64,000 nt of DNA from assembly GCF_000423045.1 (NCBI RefSeq), contig NZ_AUHF01000001.1, positions 248,001 through 312,000 on the forward strand. The letters are read 5' to 3'. The DNA is from Christiangramia portivictoriae DSM 23547. GTDB lineage: Bacteria > Bacteroidota > Bacteroidia > Flavobacteriales > Flavobacteriaceae. Under the pieces are notes generated by a model. The model made no database searches and was not told the origin of the DNA. It was given only the letters and a program-made list of their open reading frames with translations. The stretch's first letter is position 1. The number at the start of each line of letters is the position of its first letter. Of this stretch, positions 1 through 9,234 are shown one piece after another. Position numbers and translations under genes: made by a program.

Positions 1-1313
1 GGTTGAGTTTCACCATATCCTTCAGAAGTCAATCTGTTAGATGGTACACCATTCTCTTCAAGGAAAGTAGCTACAGAAGCAGCACGTTCTTTAGAAAGAT
101 TCATGTTATAAGAATCACTTCCTGAGCTATCTGTGTGACCACCAATGTGGAAGATAGTTTGTGGGTACTCATTCATGATATCAACGATAGACTTAAGAGC
201 TTCTTCAGATTCAGATCTGATAGTTGCTTTATTCAAGTCAAATAATACAGTCTTAGAGTATTCGTTAAGTTCTGAAATTACTTCAGCAGTAGGCTCTGGA
301 CATCCGTTAGATGCAGCAACACCAGCTACTTCAGGACAGTCATCATCCTTATCAAGGATTCCGTCACCGTCAGTATCAGGCCATGGGCATCCGTCGTTTT
401 CAGCTGGACCAGCTTCTTCTGGACACTCATCTTCATCATCTCTTACACCATCACCATCAGCATCAGGACAACCGTTCATTTCAGCAAGACCTGCAACTTC
501 TGGACAATCATCATCAGGATCAGCTACACCATCACCGTCAGAATCAGGACATCCGTCAAATTCAGCAAGACCAGCTTCGTTAGGACATGCATCCTGACGA
601 TCTTCGATCCCGTCACCATCAGAGTCTGGGCATCCGTTAAATTCAGCAAGACCTGGTTGTTCTGGACACTCATCATCTTTATCGTATATTCCATCACCGT
701 CAGTATCAGTTCCACCGAACATGAATTTGACACCAGCAGCATGCTGGAAGTGAGAAGCCATTTCAGCTTCAAATACGTGCTTGTACTTAGATTCTACAGT
801 AAGAGCGATGTTATCTGAAAACCAGAAGTTCAATCCTACTTTACCGTTAAGAGTTGCAGCATCAAGGTTAGAGATATCTTCTCCATCCTGATCACCTATC
901 CAGGTATAACCACCACCAACTCCAACAACAGGATCAATCCACCCGTCATTAAGTAGTGCTCTAAGGCTATAATCTAATCCAAGGTCAACACCGTAGTAAG
1001 AAAGATCCTGAACACCTCTGTCACCATATTTATCGATCTGGTTGATAGTACCACTCAATTCTCCTACAAATCCAGCTCCAATATATCTGGACACAGAAAG
1101 CTTGGAAACCGATGGAAGAATATTCCAGTGATCTCCGGTATCAAAATACTGGTCGAACCATCCACCTAGAGGAGCATCCTCACCGGTTGGATAAAAATCG
1201 ACTGCATTGGCACCAATACCAATTGCCCATGGGTTGTCAGCATCCTGTGCTTGAGCTGTAGTAAAGCCCAAAAACAGCAAAGAAGCCAATACAATTTTGC
1301 TAAGATGTTTCAT
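1..1313 (-). CDS. OmpA-family outer membrane protein with TSP3 repeats (C-terminus cut by window edge)
   Basis: The protein starts with a clear signal peptide (about 22 residues, ending AQA before QD). An outer-membrane beta-barrel-like region of about 180 residues follows, then five calcium-binding thrombospondin type-3 repeats (DxDGDG...D..CP), then the start of an OmpA peptidoglycan-binding domain with [15 protein letters not shown] and the region around [12 protein letters not shown]. In this family the barrel sits in the outer membrane, the TSP3 stalk crosses the periplasm and the OmpA domain grips peptidoglycan. The last residues lie beyond base 1. The start is fixed by the signal peptide and by a canonical promoter 35 bases upstream. 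The family assignment is firm; any specific ligand is unknown. Confidence 0.93.
   Translation of the reverse strand, partial: MKHLSKIVLASLLFLGFTTAQAQDADNPWAIGIGANAVDFYPTGEDAPLGGWFDQYFDTGDHWNILPSVSKLSVSRYIGAGFVGELSGTINQIDKYGDRGVQDLSYYGVDLGLDYSLRALLNDGWIDPVVGVGGGYTWIGDQDGEDISNLDAATLNGKVGLNFWFSDNIALTVESKYKHVFEAEMASHFQHAAGVKFMFGGTDTDGDGIYDKDDECPEQPGLAEFNGCPDSDGDGIEDRQDACPNEAGLAEFDGCPDSDGDGVADPDDDCPEVAGLAEMNGCPDADGDGVRDDEDECPEEAGPAENDGCPWPDTDGDGILDKDDDCPEVAGVAASNGCPEPTAEVISELNEYSKTVLFDLNKATIRSESEEALKSIVDIMNEYPQTIFHIGGHTDSSGSDSYNMNLSKERAASVATFLEENGVPSNRLTSEGYGETQ
297..707 (-). repeat. Five tandem 81-bp repeats encoding TSP type-3 units
   Basis: Each unit is 27 residues long, with pattern DxDGDGxxDxxDxCPxxxGxAxxxGCP. 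Unit four carries two extra residues (WP), so the array is 5 x 81 + 6 bases. The units differ at the linker residues but keep every Asp of the calcium loops and both Cys. The array lies inside the OmpA-like gene. Confidence 0.93.
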
Positions 1314-1347
1314 ATTTAATAGTTTAGTTTTAAGTGTTAATAGTAAG

Positions 1348-1378
1348 CAAAAGTATATGCTTAATGCATATTAACAAA
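1348..1378 (-). promoter_or_regulatory. Bacteroidetes-type promoter of the OmpA-like gene
   Basis: On the minus strand TTTG (1375-1378) is followed after exactly 19 bases by TACTTTTG (1348-1355), a perfect match to the TTTG-N19-TAnnTTTG consensus. The expected transcript start is about 27-30 bases before the ATG. Confidence 0.82.
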
Positions 1379-1494
1379 AGTAAAAATAATAAAGTTTTCT
1401 TAATTAGAGCGGGATTCCAAAGGGTTTCCAGCTTTGTGATTGACTGGTTTTCAATGAATTCGAGCTTCTTCGATCATTAAATAAGAAGTTAATT

Positions 1495-2691
1495 TTAGCC
1501 AATCACACCTAATTCCTTACCTACTTTAGTGAAAGCCTGGATCGCCTTATCTAGATGTTCCTTCTCATGGGCAGCAGATAATTGAACTCTAATTCTTGCT
1601 TTTCCCTTTGGTACAACCGGATAGAAGAAGCCTATCACATAGATCCCCTCTTCGAGCAACTTGTCTGCCATATCCTGGGATAATTTCGCATCATGAAGCA
1701 TTACCGGTACAATGGCGGCCTCGCCATCAATGATCTCAAATCCTGCATCTTTAACACCTTTTTTGAAGTAATCAGTATTCTCCTTTAACTTTTTTCTCAA
1801 ACTGGAATCATTTTCCAGCATATCAAACACTTTGATCGAGGCGCCAACAATTGCAGGTGCCAGTGAATTTGAAAACAAGTATGGTCTCGATCTTTGTCTT
1901 AATAGTTCAATGATCTCTTTTTTGGCCGTCGTGTAACCTCCCATGGCGCCACCAAGTGCTTTTCCTAAAGTACCGGTGATGATATCAACTCTTCCCAGTA
2001 CATTCTTTTCTTCCAGCGTTCCAATACCATTTTCACCAATAAATCCAGTGGCGTGACATTCATCGATCATTACCAAAGCATCATACTTATCTGCCAGGTC
2101 ACAAATAGCATCCAGTGGAGCTACAAGGCCATCCATGGAAAATACACCGTCTGTCACGATGATCTTAAATCGGGCACCGTTTTCATTCGCTGCTTTTAAT
2201 TGCTCTTCAAGATCATTCATGTCACCATTCTGGTAGCGATAGCGAGCAGCTTTACATAGTCTCACACCATCAATAATGGAAGCGTGATTTAATGAATCTG
2301 AGATGATGGCATCTTCTTTAGTAAGCAGTGGTTCAAAAATTCCACCGTTGGCATCGAAACATGCAGCGTATAATATGGTATCTTCAGTTCCGTAGAAATC
2401 GGCGATCTTTTGCTCCAGTTCTTTATGGATATCCTGAGTTCCACAGATAAACCGTACGCTGGACATTCCAAAACCATGCGTGTCCATGGTGTCTTTTGCG
2501 GCCTGTATTACCTCTGGATGTGAAGACAATCCCAGGTAGTTGTTAGCACAAAAGTTAATCACTTCCTGACCGGTAGATATTTTGATCACCGCATCCTGCG
2601 GTCCGGTGATAATGCGTTCTTTTTTAAAGAGTCCGTCGTTTTTGATCTCTTCAAGTTCTTTCTCTAAATGCTCCTTTATTTTTCCGTACAT
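1495..2691 (-). CDS. kbl: Glycine C-acetyltransferase (2-amino-3-ketobutyrate CoA ligase)
   Basis: This PLP-dependent alpha-oxoamine synthase of 398 residues, the normal family length, converts 2-amino-3-ketobutyrate plus CoA to glycine and acetyl-CoA, the second step of threonine breakdown through threonine dehydrogenase. The PLP lysine is K244 in GTLGKALGG. The cofactor residues D210 and H213 (MIDECHATG) and the substrate region around [10 protein letters not shown] are all present. The gene lies 43 bases downstream of the helicase gene on the same strand. No tdh gene is in the window. The close relatives AONS (bioF) and serine palmitoyltransferase are the alternatives, but the N-terminus and overall pattern fit Kbl best. 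Confidence 0.9.
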   Translation of the reverse strand: MYGKIKEHLEKELEEIKNDGLFKKERIITGPQDAVIKISTGQEVINFCANNYLGLSSHPEVIQAAKDTMDTHGFGMSSVRFICGTQDIHKELEQKIADFYGTEDTILYAACFDANGGIFEPLLTKEDAIISDSLNHASIIDGVRLCKAARYRYQNGDMNDLEEQLKAANENGARFKIIVTDGVFSMDGLVAPLDAICDLADKYDALVMIDECHATGFIGENGIGTLEEKNVLGRVDIITGTLGKALGGAMGGYTTAKKEIIELLRQRSRPYLFSNSLAPAIVGASIKVFDMLENDSSLRKKLKENTDYFKKGVKDAGFEIIDGEAAIVPVMLHDAKLSQDMADKLLEEGIYVIGFFYPVVPKGKARIRVQLSAAHEKEHLDKAIQAFTKVGKELGVIG

Positions 2692-2734
2692 ATCAATATT
2701 TTAATTTTTGCTTGGTTGCAAAGTTATGATTCTT

Positions 2735-5700
2735 TTATACAATCCTAATCTGGACAGGTTCGTTCGTATATACCAGCAGAGATTTCTCTACTTCGTAACC
2801 CATATGACTCATGGCTTTCGCATATTCTGAAACCTGGCGGGTATGCGTATCCACAAAACCACCGGTTTTATAGTCTATGATCGTGACCTTATTATTGTTG
2901 AAGTTCAGCCTGTCTGGTCTTAGTCTGTTACCATCACTGGTAATAATTTCTTTTTCATTTTTGTTCTGTACATCATCTGCAAAAAATTGTTTAAGTGCGG
3001 TGTGCTGGATGATATTCTGAATACTAATTGTAATCTCTGGTCTGGACTCTTCCCGAATCAATCCTGAATTTACGGCCCAATCCATGGCTTTTTCAAGGTC
3101 ATTATAGGAATTGATCCTGGCCAGGATTTCATGGGCAATTTCTCCTTTTTCGATCGCTTCCTGCTGTTTAGTGTCCCACATGGCGCCAGATCGGGTGACT
3201 ATATTTACAGCTTTGTTTTGAACTGGTGAGCTATGAAACTGTTCCGGAACTATCGCTGTTTTACTTTTATTCTCTTCGGAAGAATACTTTCGCTTTTCTC
3301 CGAATTCGCAAACCAGGGAGTCATCATATCTGGATTCAGATTCGAGGAAGTTTCTTAGGATTCCTGAAATATTAAGGGTTTTTTTATCTGAAGATTCGTG
3401 ACTGGTCATAATATAAAGTTGTTCCGCAGCACGCGTGCAGGCAACATAGAGTACATTGAGAGTATCCAGTTCGTTCTTGCTCAACAGGTCCTGGTACTTT
3501 TCCACCGCTTCCTCATTCCAGTTTAGTAATTTTTTGGAAGCGCTTACATACGCCAGGGGAATATGCTCATCTGGAACGCTTAACCAGAGGTTGTCCATCT
3601 TTGTATTTTGCAGGTCTGCATCTGCAAATGGGTAAATGACGACAGGAAATTCAAGTCCTTTGGATTTATGAATGGTCATGATCTGTACAGCGTTATCGGT
3701 CTCAGGAACCACGATGCTAAGTCGATCCTTTTTGCGCTCCCAGAGTTCCAGGAAAGCATGCAGACTGTTCGAGGTTTTTTGAGCAGATTCAAATACAAAA
3801 TCCAGAAAAAACTGGATATACGCATTAGATCGCTGCACGAGTTCAAAACTTCTTACAATATATTCTGCTGCTTCATAGATGGACATTTTTTTGATCTCCA
3901 TTAGATCAAAATTTACCGTATCAGAATCCAGCCAACCCAGAAATTCCTGTCCGTTTTTAGGTAAATACTCCACCAGTACCGGAAAACTGTCTTCTTCGGA
4001 AATGCAGCGTGGTGATAACTGCTCGAAAATCTTCAGTTTTAGCTGATCGTCTTCGGGATAAAGTGAAAACTTCAGCAAATCTGCGATCAGTCTTACTTCT
4101 GAAGACTGGTTCACAAGAAGGGTTTCCGAAGAAATTACTGAAATCCCTTGTTCAGATAAATATTCAGCAATAGCAATACCTTCTTTTTTCCTACGGGTAA
4201 GGATACAGATATCCTGCCTGGAATAGCCTTGTGCTTCAAGGTTTAAAATAGTTTCGTGAATCTTTTCAGGATAGATTTCCAGTTGCTCTTCGGCATTTTT
4301 GGCCTCTATGAAGTTTACGTTCACATAACCAAATTCACCTCTCTTTGGCGATTGCGCAGAATTCTTAAATAGATCGGCATATTCAGGATGTGTCAGCACT
4401 GTAGCAGCATACTGGAAAAAGCTATTATTGAAGTTCACGACCGTGGAGCCACTTCTAAAATTGTTCGGCAGGTTTTCGAGAATCTGTTCTACCTGAAACG
4501 GACTCGTCTTTTTATTACTCAGGTCAATTAACTGTTCTGCACGGCCGCCTCGCCAGCGATAAATACTCTGCTTCGCGTCTCCAACGATCGTGATTCCAGA
4601 TGCTTCTTCACCCTGGCTAAGATTATGGCTAATAAGTGGCACCAGATTTTCCCATTGCATGGTGGAGGTGTCCTGAAATTCATCAATAAAATAGTGCTGG
4701 TAACGTTCTCCCAGTCGTTCATAAATAAAAGGAGCAGGCTGGTCCTTTACCTGTTCACTTATCTTCGGATTAAATTCTGATATGAGAATGACGTTTTTTT
4801 CCTTCTTGATCAATTCTATTTCCCGGTTAATCTCATTGATCAAAGAAAGCTGAACGAGATTCTTCCGGATCTCGGTAAGAAATTCCAGGTGAAAGAACAG
4901 TTTTTTAGAATTTTCAAAGATCTCTACAATCTCAGGTTGTAAAGCATCCATGCTCAATTGAGTATCCATGCTGGCTTTGGTCTTGGCATACATCGGGACG
5001 TCTGCAATGTTCTGTGCCCAGGCACTGTCGAAATTCACCGACATGTCGGCTTGCTGTAGCTTTGAAAAATGTTTCGGTATATACCCGCCTTTAAAATCTG
5101 TTGCTGTAAGACCAGCATTCTGGATAACCTCAAAGAAATGATCTCCAAAAGTTTTCAACCCATCTTCTGCTTCCTGCATATCCGCTTTCATTTTTCTGGC
5201 GAATGCGGCAAAATCCTCAAGAGTTCTGGTCTTTAGAATTGCAATCTCTTTCTGGTGATTTTCATTGATGAGCAAGCGCGAAATATCGTAGAGATCACGA
5301 CTTATATCCCAGCTTCGATCATCATCTGTCTTGGAAAGTGTGTAGTTTACCAGCACCCTAGTTAATTTCTCGTCGTTCCCGGCCCTGTTAATGAGCCTGT
5401 CTACCGCTTCCATAAGAATATCTTCGGCTCCAATTTCAACTTCAAAATTCATGGGGATGCCAAGGTCACGTGCGAAAGTGCGTATTACACGATGAGTGAA
5501 TCCATCGATAGTCGATATTTCAAAGGCTGCATAATTATGTATGATGCTCTTCAAAATTTCCCTGGATTTTTCTCTTATCTGCTCTTCTGAAAGTTTGGTG
5601 TCTTCCATAATAGCTGTCATCAAAGCATCTGGCGCACTCGATTCTTCTTTGGCAAAACTTGCCAGGCTTTCAATGATCCTCTTTTTCATCTCACCAACCG

Positions 5701-5854
5701 CTTTATTGGTGAAGGTGATCGCGAGGATATTTTTATAGCTATCCTTTCGGCTGGAATTGAATAAAATACTGAGATAACGTTTTACCAGGGTAAAGGTTTT
5801 TCCAGAACCTGCAGAGGCATTATAGATATGAAAGAAATTTTCCAAAGTCGGCAA
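2735..5854 (-). CDS. AddA/RecB-like UvrD-family helicase-nuclease
   Basis: A 1039-residue superfamily-1A DNA helicase. Visible motifs: Walker A SAGSGKT (residues 14-20), Ia with TFTNKAVGEM, Walker B DEFQDTS, III with VGDAKQSIYRWRGG, V with TIHKSKGLEFP and VI with LYVACTRAAEQLY. The C-terminus carries a PD-(D/E)XK nuclease core with GEIAHEIL, then RPDRL and the catalytic IIDYKTG. This is the AddA/RecB architecture of double-strand-break end processing. The usual AddB partner is not in the window; it may lie elsewhere. The start gives a compact N-terminus directly before the Walker A loop, as is normal. The gene is divergent from sodA, with 168 bases between them. Confidence 0.9.
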   Translation of the reverse strand: MPTLENFFHIYNASAGSGKTFTLVKRYLSILFNSSRKDSYKNILAITFTNKAVGEMKKRIIESLASFAKEESSAPDALMTAIMEDTKLSEEQIREKSREILKSIIHNYAAFEISTIDGFTHRVIRTFARDLGIPMNFEVEIGAEDILMEAVDRLINRAGNDEKLTRVLVNYTLSKTDDDRSWDISRDLYDISRLLINENHQKEIAILKTRTLEDFAAFARKMKADMQEAEDGLKTFGDHFFEVIQNAGLTATDFKGGYIPKHFSKLQQADMSVNFDSAWAQNIADVPMYAKTKASMDTQLSMDALQPEIVEIFENSKKLFFHLEFLTEIRKNLVQLSLINEINREIELIKKEKNVILISEFNPKISEQVKDQPAPFIYERLGERYQHYFIDEFQDTSTMQWENLVPLISHNLSQGEEASGITIVGDAKQSIYRWRGGRAEQLIDLSNKKTSPFQVEQILENLPNNFRSGSTVVNFNNSFFQYAATVLTHPEYADLFKNSAQSPKRGEFGYVNVNFIEAKNAEEQLEIYPEKIHETILNLEAQGYSRQDICILTRRKKEGIAIAEYLSEQGISVISSETLLVNQSSEVRLIADLLKFSLYPEDDQLKLKIFEQLSPRCISEEDSFPVLVEYLPKNGQEFLGWLDSDTVNFDLMEIKKMSIYEAAEYIVRSFELVQRSNAYIQFFLDFVFESAQKTSNSLHAFLELWERKKDRLSIVVPETDNAVQIMTIHKSKGLEFPVVIYPFADADLQNTKMDNLWLSVPDEHIPLAYVSASKKLLNWNEEAVEKYQDLLSKNELDTLNVLYVACTRAAEQLYIMTSHESSDKKTLNISGILRNFLESESRYDDSLVCEFGEKRKYSSEENKSKTAIVPEQFHSSPVQNKAVNIVTRSGAMWDTKQQEAIEKGEIAHEILARINSYNDLEKAMDWAVNSGLIREESRPEITISIQNIIQHTALKQFFADDVQNKNEKEIITSDGNRLRPDRLNFNNNKVTIIDYKTGGFVDTHTRQVSEYAKAMSHMGYEVEKSLLVYTNEPVQIRIV

Positions 5855-5951
5855 TATGATTGAAGTTTGAGCGCTTGTAAAATGCTTAAAGTTAAAATAA
5901 AAATGACTGCAAACCGGGCATTGCTTTTAAGTAATTTATAACAGTAAAAAA

Positions 5952-5982
5952 TTTCCATTAAATGCCTTAATGGCTAAATTTG
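5952..5982 (+). promoter_or_regulatory. Promoter of sodA
   Basis: TAAATTTG at 5975-5982 matches the TAnnTTTG -7 box perfectly. At the right distance upstream (19 bases) stands TTTC (5952-5955), one base from the -33 consensus. The predicted leader is about 35 bases. Confidence 0.7.
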
Positions 5983-6022
5983 AAGGAATATAAAGTACTA
6001 ATCACAAAAAAATCAGATAATT

Positions 6023-6631
6023 ATGTCTTTTGAATTACCAAAATTGAAATATGCTTTTGATGCATTGGAGCCACATATAGATGCAAAAACAATGGAAATT
6101 CACCATGATAAGCATCATGCCGGTTATACTAAAAAACTGAACGATGCTATCGAAGGTACAGATATGGAAGGAAAGAATATCGAAAATATTCTTCAAAACC
6201 TTGATATGTCTAATAAAGCGGTGAGAAACAACGGTGGTGGTTTTTATAATCACAGCCTCTTCTGGGAAGTAATGTCTCCAGATGGTGGAGGAAAACCAGA
6301 AGGCGAGCTGGCTACTGCGATAGACAACGCTTTTGGTTCATTTGAGGCTTTTAAGGAAGAATTCTCTAAAGCCGCTGCCGGACAGTTTGGATCTGGATGG
6401 GCATGGCTATGTGTACATAGTGGTGGAAAAGTAGAAGTTTGTTCTACTGCGAACCAGGATAATCCAATCATGCCAGAAATTGGTTGTGGAGGAACTCCGG
6501 TTCTTGGTTTGGATGTTTGGGAGCATGCTTACTATTTGAACTACCAGAACAAGCGTCCTGAATATATCGATGCATTCTTTAACGTGATCGACTGGAAAGA
6601 AGTTTCCAGCAGATACGCAAAAGCGAAATAA
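6023..6631 (+). CDS. sodA: Superoxide dismutase, Fe/Mn family (Mn-type by signature)
   Basis: A cytoplasmic 202-residue enzyme that dismutates superoxide. The metal ligands are H27, H77, D164 and H168 (DVWEHAYY). A glutamine in the ANQD stretch (Q145) and the GGGFYNH segment point to a Mn-using or cambialistic enzyme rather than the classical Fe type, although metal use cannot be proved from sequence. It is a single-gene unit with its own promoter and a strong terminator. Confidence 0.95.
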   Translation: MSFELPKLKYAFDALEPHIDAKTMEIHHDKHHAGYTKKLNDAIEGTDMEGKNIENILQNLDMSNKAVRNNGGGFYNHSLFWEVMSPDGGGKPEGELATAIDNAFGSFEAFKEEFSKAAAGQFGSGWAWLCVHSGGKVEVCSTANQDNPIMPEIGCGGTPVLGLDVWEHAYYLNYQNKRPEYIDAFFNVIDWKEVSSRYAKAK

Positions 6632-6657
6632 TTTAGAATTGATTTTCTAAAGATTGA

Positions 6658-6684
6658 GACCGCCAACTGGCGGTCTTTTTTTTT
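6658..6684 (+). terminator. Rho-independent terminator of sodA
   Basis: The stem is GACCGCC / GGCGGTC (7 bp, AACT loop), followed by nine T. Confidence 0.9.
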
Positions 6685-6697
6685 GAATTGTATGCAT

Positions 6698-6768
6698 AAA
6701 AAAAGGTGGATAAAGATCCACCTTTTTTTGCCCCAAATCTACCATGAACTTAACCTACTTATGCTATG
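6698..6768 (-). ncRNA. Candidate small RNA, tandem copy A
   Basis: Read leftward, this unit has a -7 box TATCTTTA (6775-6782), then a 40-base block (6730-6769) beginning CCATAGCATAAG, and ends in a terminator hairpin AAAAAAAGGTGGAT / ATCCACCTTTTTTT (6698-6729). The 40-base block is identical in copy B and differs at one base in copy C, while the sequence between copies is much more diverged. The predicted start of transcription falls at the first bases of the block. CCAT at the 5' end can pair with ATGG near the middle, giving a short stem ahead of the terminator. Function is unknown. A match to the Rfam Flavo-1 motif is worth testing. Confidence 0.6.
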
Positions 6769-6910
6769 GTGATATAAAGATAATGTCTTAGATCGTTTTC
6801 TCTCGAACTTTTGGATGAAGTACCTGAAAATTAGATGAGTAGCTTAAAAATACTGATTGTTTAATTAAAATATTTTAGTCTTAAACAATATAAATTTGAA
6901 TTATATGAAT

Positions 6911-6981
6911 AAAAAAAGGCGGATCAAGATCCACCTCTTTTTGCCCCAAATCTACCATGAACTTAACCTACTTATGCTATG
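6911..6981 (-). ncRNA. Candidate small RNA, tandem copy B
   Basis: Same design as copy A: -7 box TATATTTA (6988-6995), five-base gap, 40-base conserved block (6943-6982), terminator hairpin (6911-6942). The hairpin has a T-to-C change in the right arm that replaces a Watson-Crick pair with a G-U pair in the leftward RNA, so pairing survives. CTACCAT and ATGGTAG flank the block, making the longest outer stem of the three copies (7 bp). Confidence 0.6.
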
Positions 6982-7110
6982 GTAGTATAAATATAAAACG
7001 AATGTCTATGGCAAAATAGATTTTTGGATGAACTACCTGAAAATTAGTTAACCGGTTTAGAATAAGATATTTAATTTTCAGGTGTTAGCAATTATTTCTG
7101 AACCGGAAAT

Positions 7111-7182
7111 AAAAAAAGGCGGAATGAATCCACCTTTTTTTGCCCCAAATCTACCATGAACTTAACCTACTTATGTTATGGC
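7111..7182 (-). ncRNA. Candidate small RNA, tandem copy C
   Basis: The most upstream copy in the direction of transcription and the one with the best promoter. The 40-base block (7142-7181) differs from copies A and B by one base. The terminator arms (GGTGGA / TCCGCC with flanking A and T runs, 7111-7141) still pair although loop bases have changed. Conserved structure with changed sequence supports an RNA product rather than a DNA site alone. Confidence 0.6.
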
Positions 7183-7188
7183 ATGGTA

Positions 7189-7219
7189 CTAATGTAGACA
7201 GATAAAATCGAGTCGCAAA
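7189..7219 (-). promoter_or_regulatory. Promoter of small RNA copy C
   Basis: TTTG (7216-7219), 19 bases, then TACATTAG (7189-7196), one mismatch from TAnnTTTG. Copies A and B keep the -7 box but have a poorer -33 box. Confidence 0.62.
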
Positions 7220-7261
7220 CATTATTAGACCAAATGCTTATTTAATAGTTAAAAGACCAAT

Positions 7262-9160
7262 TTAATATGCTCTGTCTTTATTTCCTTCATAGAAATTTAT
7301 AAAGGCTCGGTTTACCACCCGGTTCCCGCCAGCTGTGGGATAATCACCAGTAAAGTACCAGTCTCCCAGGTTTTTAGGACAGGCTTTATGTAGGTTTTCT
7401 ACCGTTTGATAAATGATCTTGACGTCAGCATTTACATCTGTATCGCATAATAGTTCAGATATTTTATCTGAAATCTGTTCATTGGTAAATGGATCGTACA
7501 TTTCCTTTACAAAATTCTGTACATCAGAGTCATCCAGCTCTAGCTGTTGTTTACACTTCTTATACACCTTCTCCACGATCTCATACTGGCCAGTTTCCTT
7601 TAGCAATTCCAATGCCGCTCTAAAAGCAACGAGATCTTCCAGTCTGGCCATATCAATACCATAACAATCTGGATATCGTATTTGAGGAGCAGAAGAAACC
7701 ACGACGATCTTCTTCGGTTTAAGCCTGTCCATCATTTTAATGATGCTTTTCTTCAGCGTAGTTCCGCGAACAATACTATCATCGATGATGACCAGGTTAT
7801 CGTCGGGTTTTACCACGCCGTAGGTGACATCATAAACATGGGCCACGAGGTCATCTCTGCTGCTGTCTTCAGTAATAAAGGTTCGTAATTTTACATCCTT
7901 GATCGCGATCTTTTCAGTTCTTAACCTGTGCGACAAAATTTCCTGCAGCCTGGCGTCAGTTAGAGTTTCCTTTTCCTCAAGGATGGCTTCATTCTTCTGT
8001 TTGTTGAGCTCATCCTGTGCTGCTTCCACCATTCCGTAGAAAGATGTTTCCGCAGTATTAGGAATAAAAGAGAAAACCGTTTTCAGGGTGTCATGTTCAA
8101 TGCTTTTCAATACATCTGGCATAAGCAGTCTTCCCAGCATTTTGCGCTCTTCATAGATTTCAGCGTCACTACCACGAGAAAAGTAGATCCTCTCGAAAGA
8201 GCAGGCTTTGCGTTCCAGTGGTTTGATGATTTCAGTGATCTTTACATCCCCGCTTTTTTTAGTTATGATCGCGTTACCCGGAGGTAATTCATGAACATCC
8301 TTAAAATCTACATTGAAGACGGTTTGTATCACCGGCCTTTCTGAAGCGACCACCACCACTTCATCATCCTTGTAATAATAAGCGGGACGAATTCCTGCAG
8401 GATCACGAAGTACAAAGGAGTCACCGTGACCAATCATTCCTGCCATGGCATAACCACCATCCCAGTTCTTACTGGATTTTTTCAGGATCTTCGCCACATC
8501 AAGCTGTTCTGCAATATGTGGAGAGGCCTGTTTTTTGGAAAAGCCTTCTTTCTTCAGCTTTTTATATAATTTTCTTACTTCAGAATCCAGGAAATGACCA
8601 ATCTTTTCCATCACCGTCACAGTGTCTGCACGTTCTTTAGGGTGTTGTCCAAGTTCAACCAGGTTATTGAATAACTGGTTTACGTTGGTCATATTGAAAT
8701 TTCCTGCCACTATAAGATTACGGTGCATCCAGTTATTCTGTCTCAGGAATGGATGTACGCTTTCTATACTATTCTTTCCAAAGGTTCCGTAGCGAACATG
8801 GCCAAGGAAAACTTCGCCCAGGTAGGGGATATATCTCTTCTGAAGCTCAGTATCATCTGCATATTCGGGATTCGCCAGGATCTCATCGTTAATCCTTTGA
8901 TTGATCTGTTCAAAAATATCCTGAATTGGCTGTGCAGCATTAGATCTTACGCGACTAATGTAGCGCTCACCCGGTGCTGTATTCAATTTGATACTGGCAA
9001 AACCTGCACCATCCTGACCACGGTTGTGCTGTTTCTCCATAAGCAGGTACATTTTGTTTACACCATAGAAGGCGGTACCGTACTTCTTTTTATAGTAATC
9101 TAATGGTTTAAGAAGCCTTATCTGTGCAATTCCACATTCGTGTTTGATAGCGTCACTCAT
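7262..9160 (-). CDS. purF: Amidophosphoribosyltransferase (PurF-type, long form)
   Basis: First step of de novo purine synthesis: PRPP plus glutamine gives phosphoribosylamine. The N-terminus has the class-II glutaminase start ECGIAQIRL, whose Cys9 would become the nucleophile after trimming, with the QHNRGQDGAG and GHVRYGT segments. The middle holds the phosphoribosyltransferase PRPP loop VIIDDSIVRGTTL. At 632 residues it exceeds the roughly 500 of E. coli PurF, with additions in and after the transferase half, a long form seen in Bacteroidetes. It stands next to the purN operon, but a terminator at 9202-9226 lies between them, so it probably has its own promoter, which I could not place. 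Confidence 0.88.
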   Translation of the reverse strand: MSDAIKHECGIAQIRLLKPLDYYKKKYGTAFYGVNKMYLLMEKQHNRGQDGAGFASIKLNTAPGERYISRVRSNAAQPIQDIFEQINQRINDEILANPEYADDTELQKRYIPYLGEVFLGHVRYGTFGKNSIESVHPFLRQNNWMHRNLIVAGNFNMTNVNQLFNNLVELGQHPKERADTVTVMEKIGHFLDSEVRKLYKKLKKEGFSKKQASPHIAEQLDVAKILKKSSKNWDGGYAMAGMIGHGDSFVLRDPAGIRPAYYYKDDEVVVVASERPVIQTVFNVDFKDVHELPPGNAIITKKSGDVKITEIIKPLERKACSFERIYFSRGSDAEIYEERKMLGRLLMPDVLKSIEHDTLKTVFSFIPNTAETSFYGMVEAAQDELNKQKNEAILEEKETLTDARLQEILSHRLRTEKIAIKDVKLRTFITEDSSRDDLVAHVYDVTYGVVKPDDNLVIIDDSIVRGTTLKKSIIKMMDRLKPKKIVVVSSAPQIRYPDCYGIDMARLEDLVAFRAALELLKETGQYEIVEKVYKKCKQQLELDDSDVQNFVKEMYDPFTNEQISDKISELLCDTDVNADVKIIYQTVENLHKACPKNLGDWYFTGDYPTAGGNRVVNRAFINFYEGNKDRAY

Positions 9161-9201
9161 AGGGTCTTATCTGGAATTTGTTGTGTTGTTGTTTATGTCA
9201 C

Positions 9202-9226
9202 AAAAAAAGCCCTGAAATTACAGGGC
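9202..9226 (-). terminator. Terminator of the purN-rnhA-pfkB operon
   Basis: On the minus strand GCCCTG / CAGGGC with a six-base loop is followed by seven T. It sits right after the pfkB stop codon. Confidence 0.85.
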
Positions 9227-9234
9227 ATGTCTTA

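Noticed and set aside
145-597. Rightward frames over the TSP3 array
   Set aside because: These are antisense shadows of the repetitive OmpA gene; the composition (Ser/Pro-rich, His/Gln-rich) follows from the repeat DNA.
6680-7182. Small leader peptide (MVDLGQK...) inside the three leftward RNA units
   Set aside because: An ATG in the conserved block opens a frame with the same first residues in all three copies, but it runs into the terminator hairpin and the ends differ (20-25 residues or more). The pattern is explained by conservation of the RNA block and hairpin.
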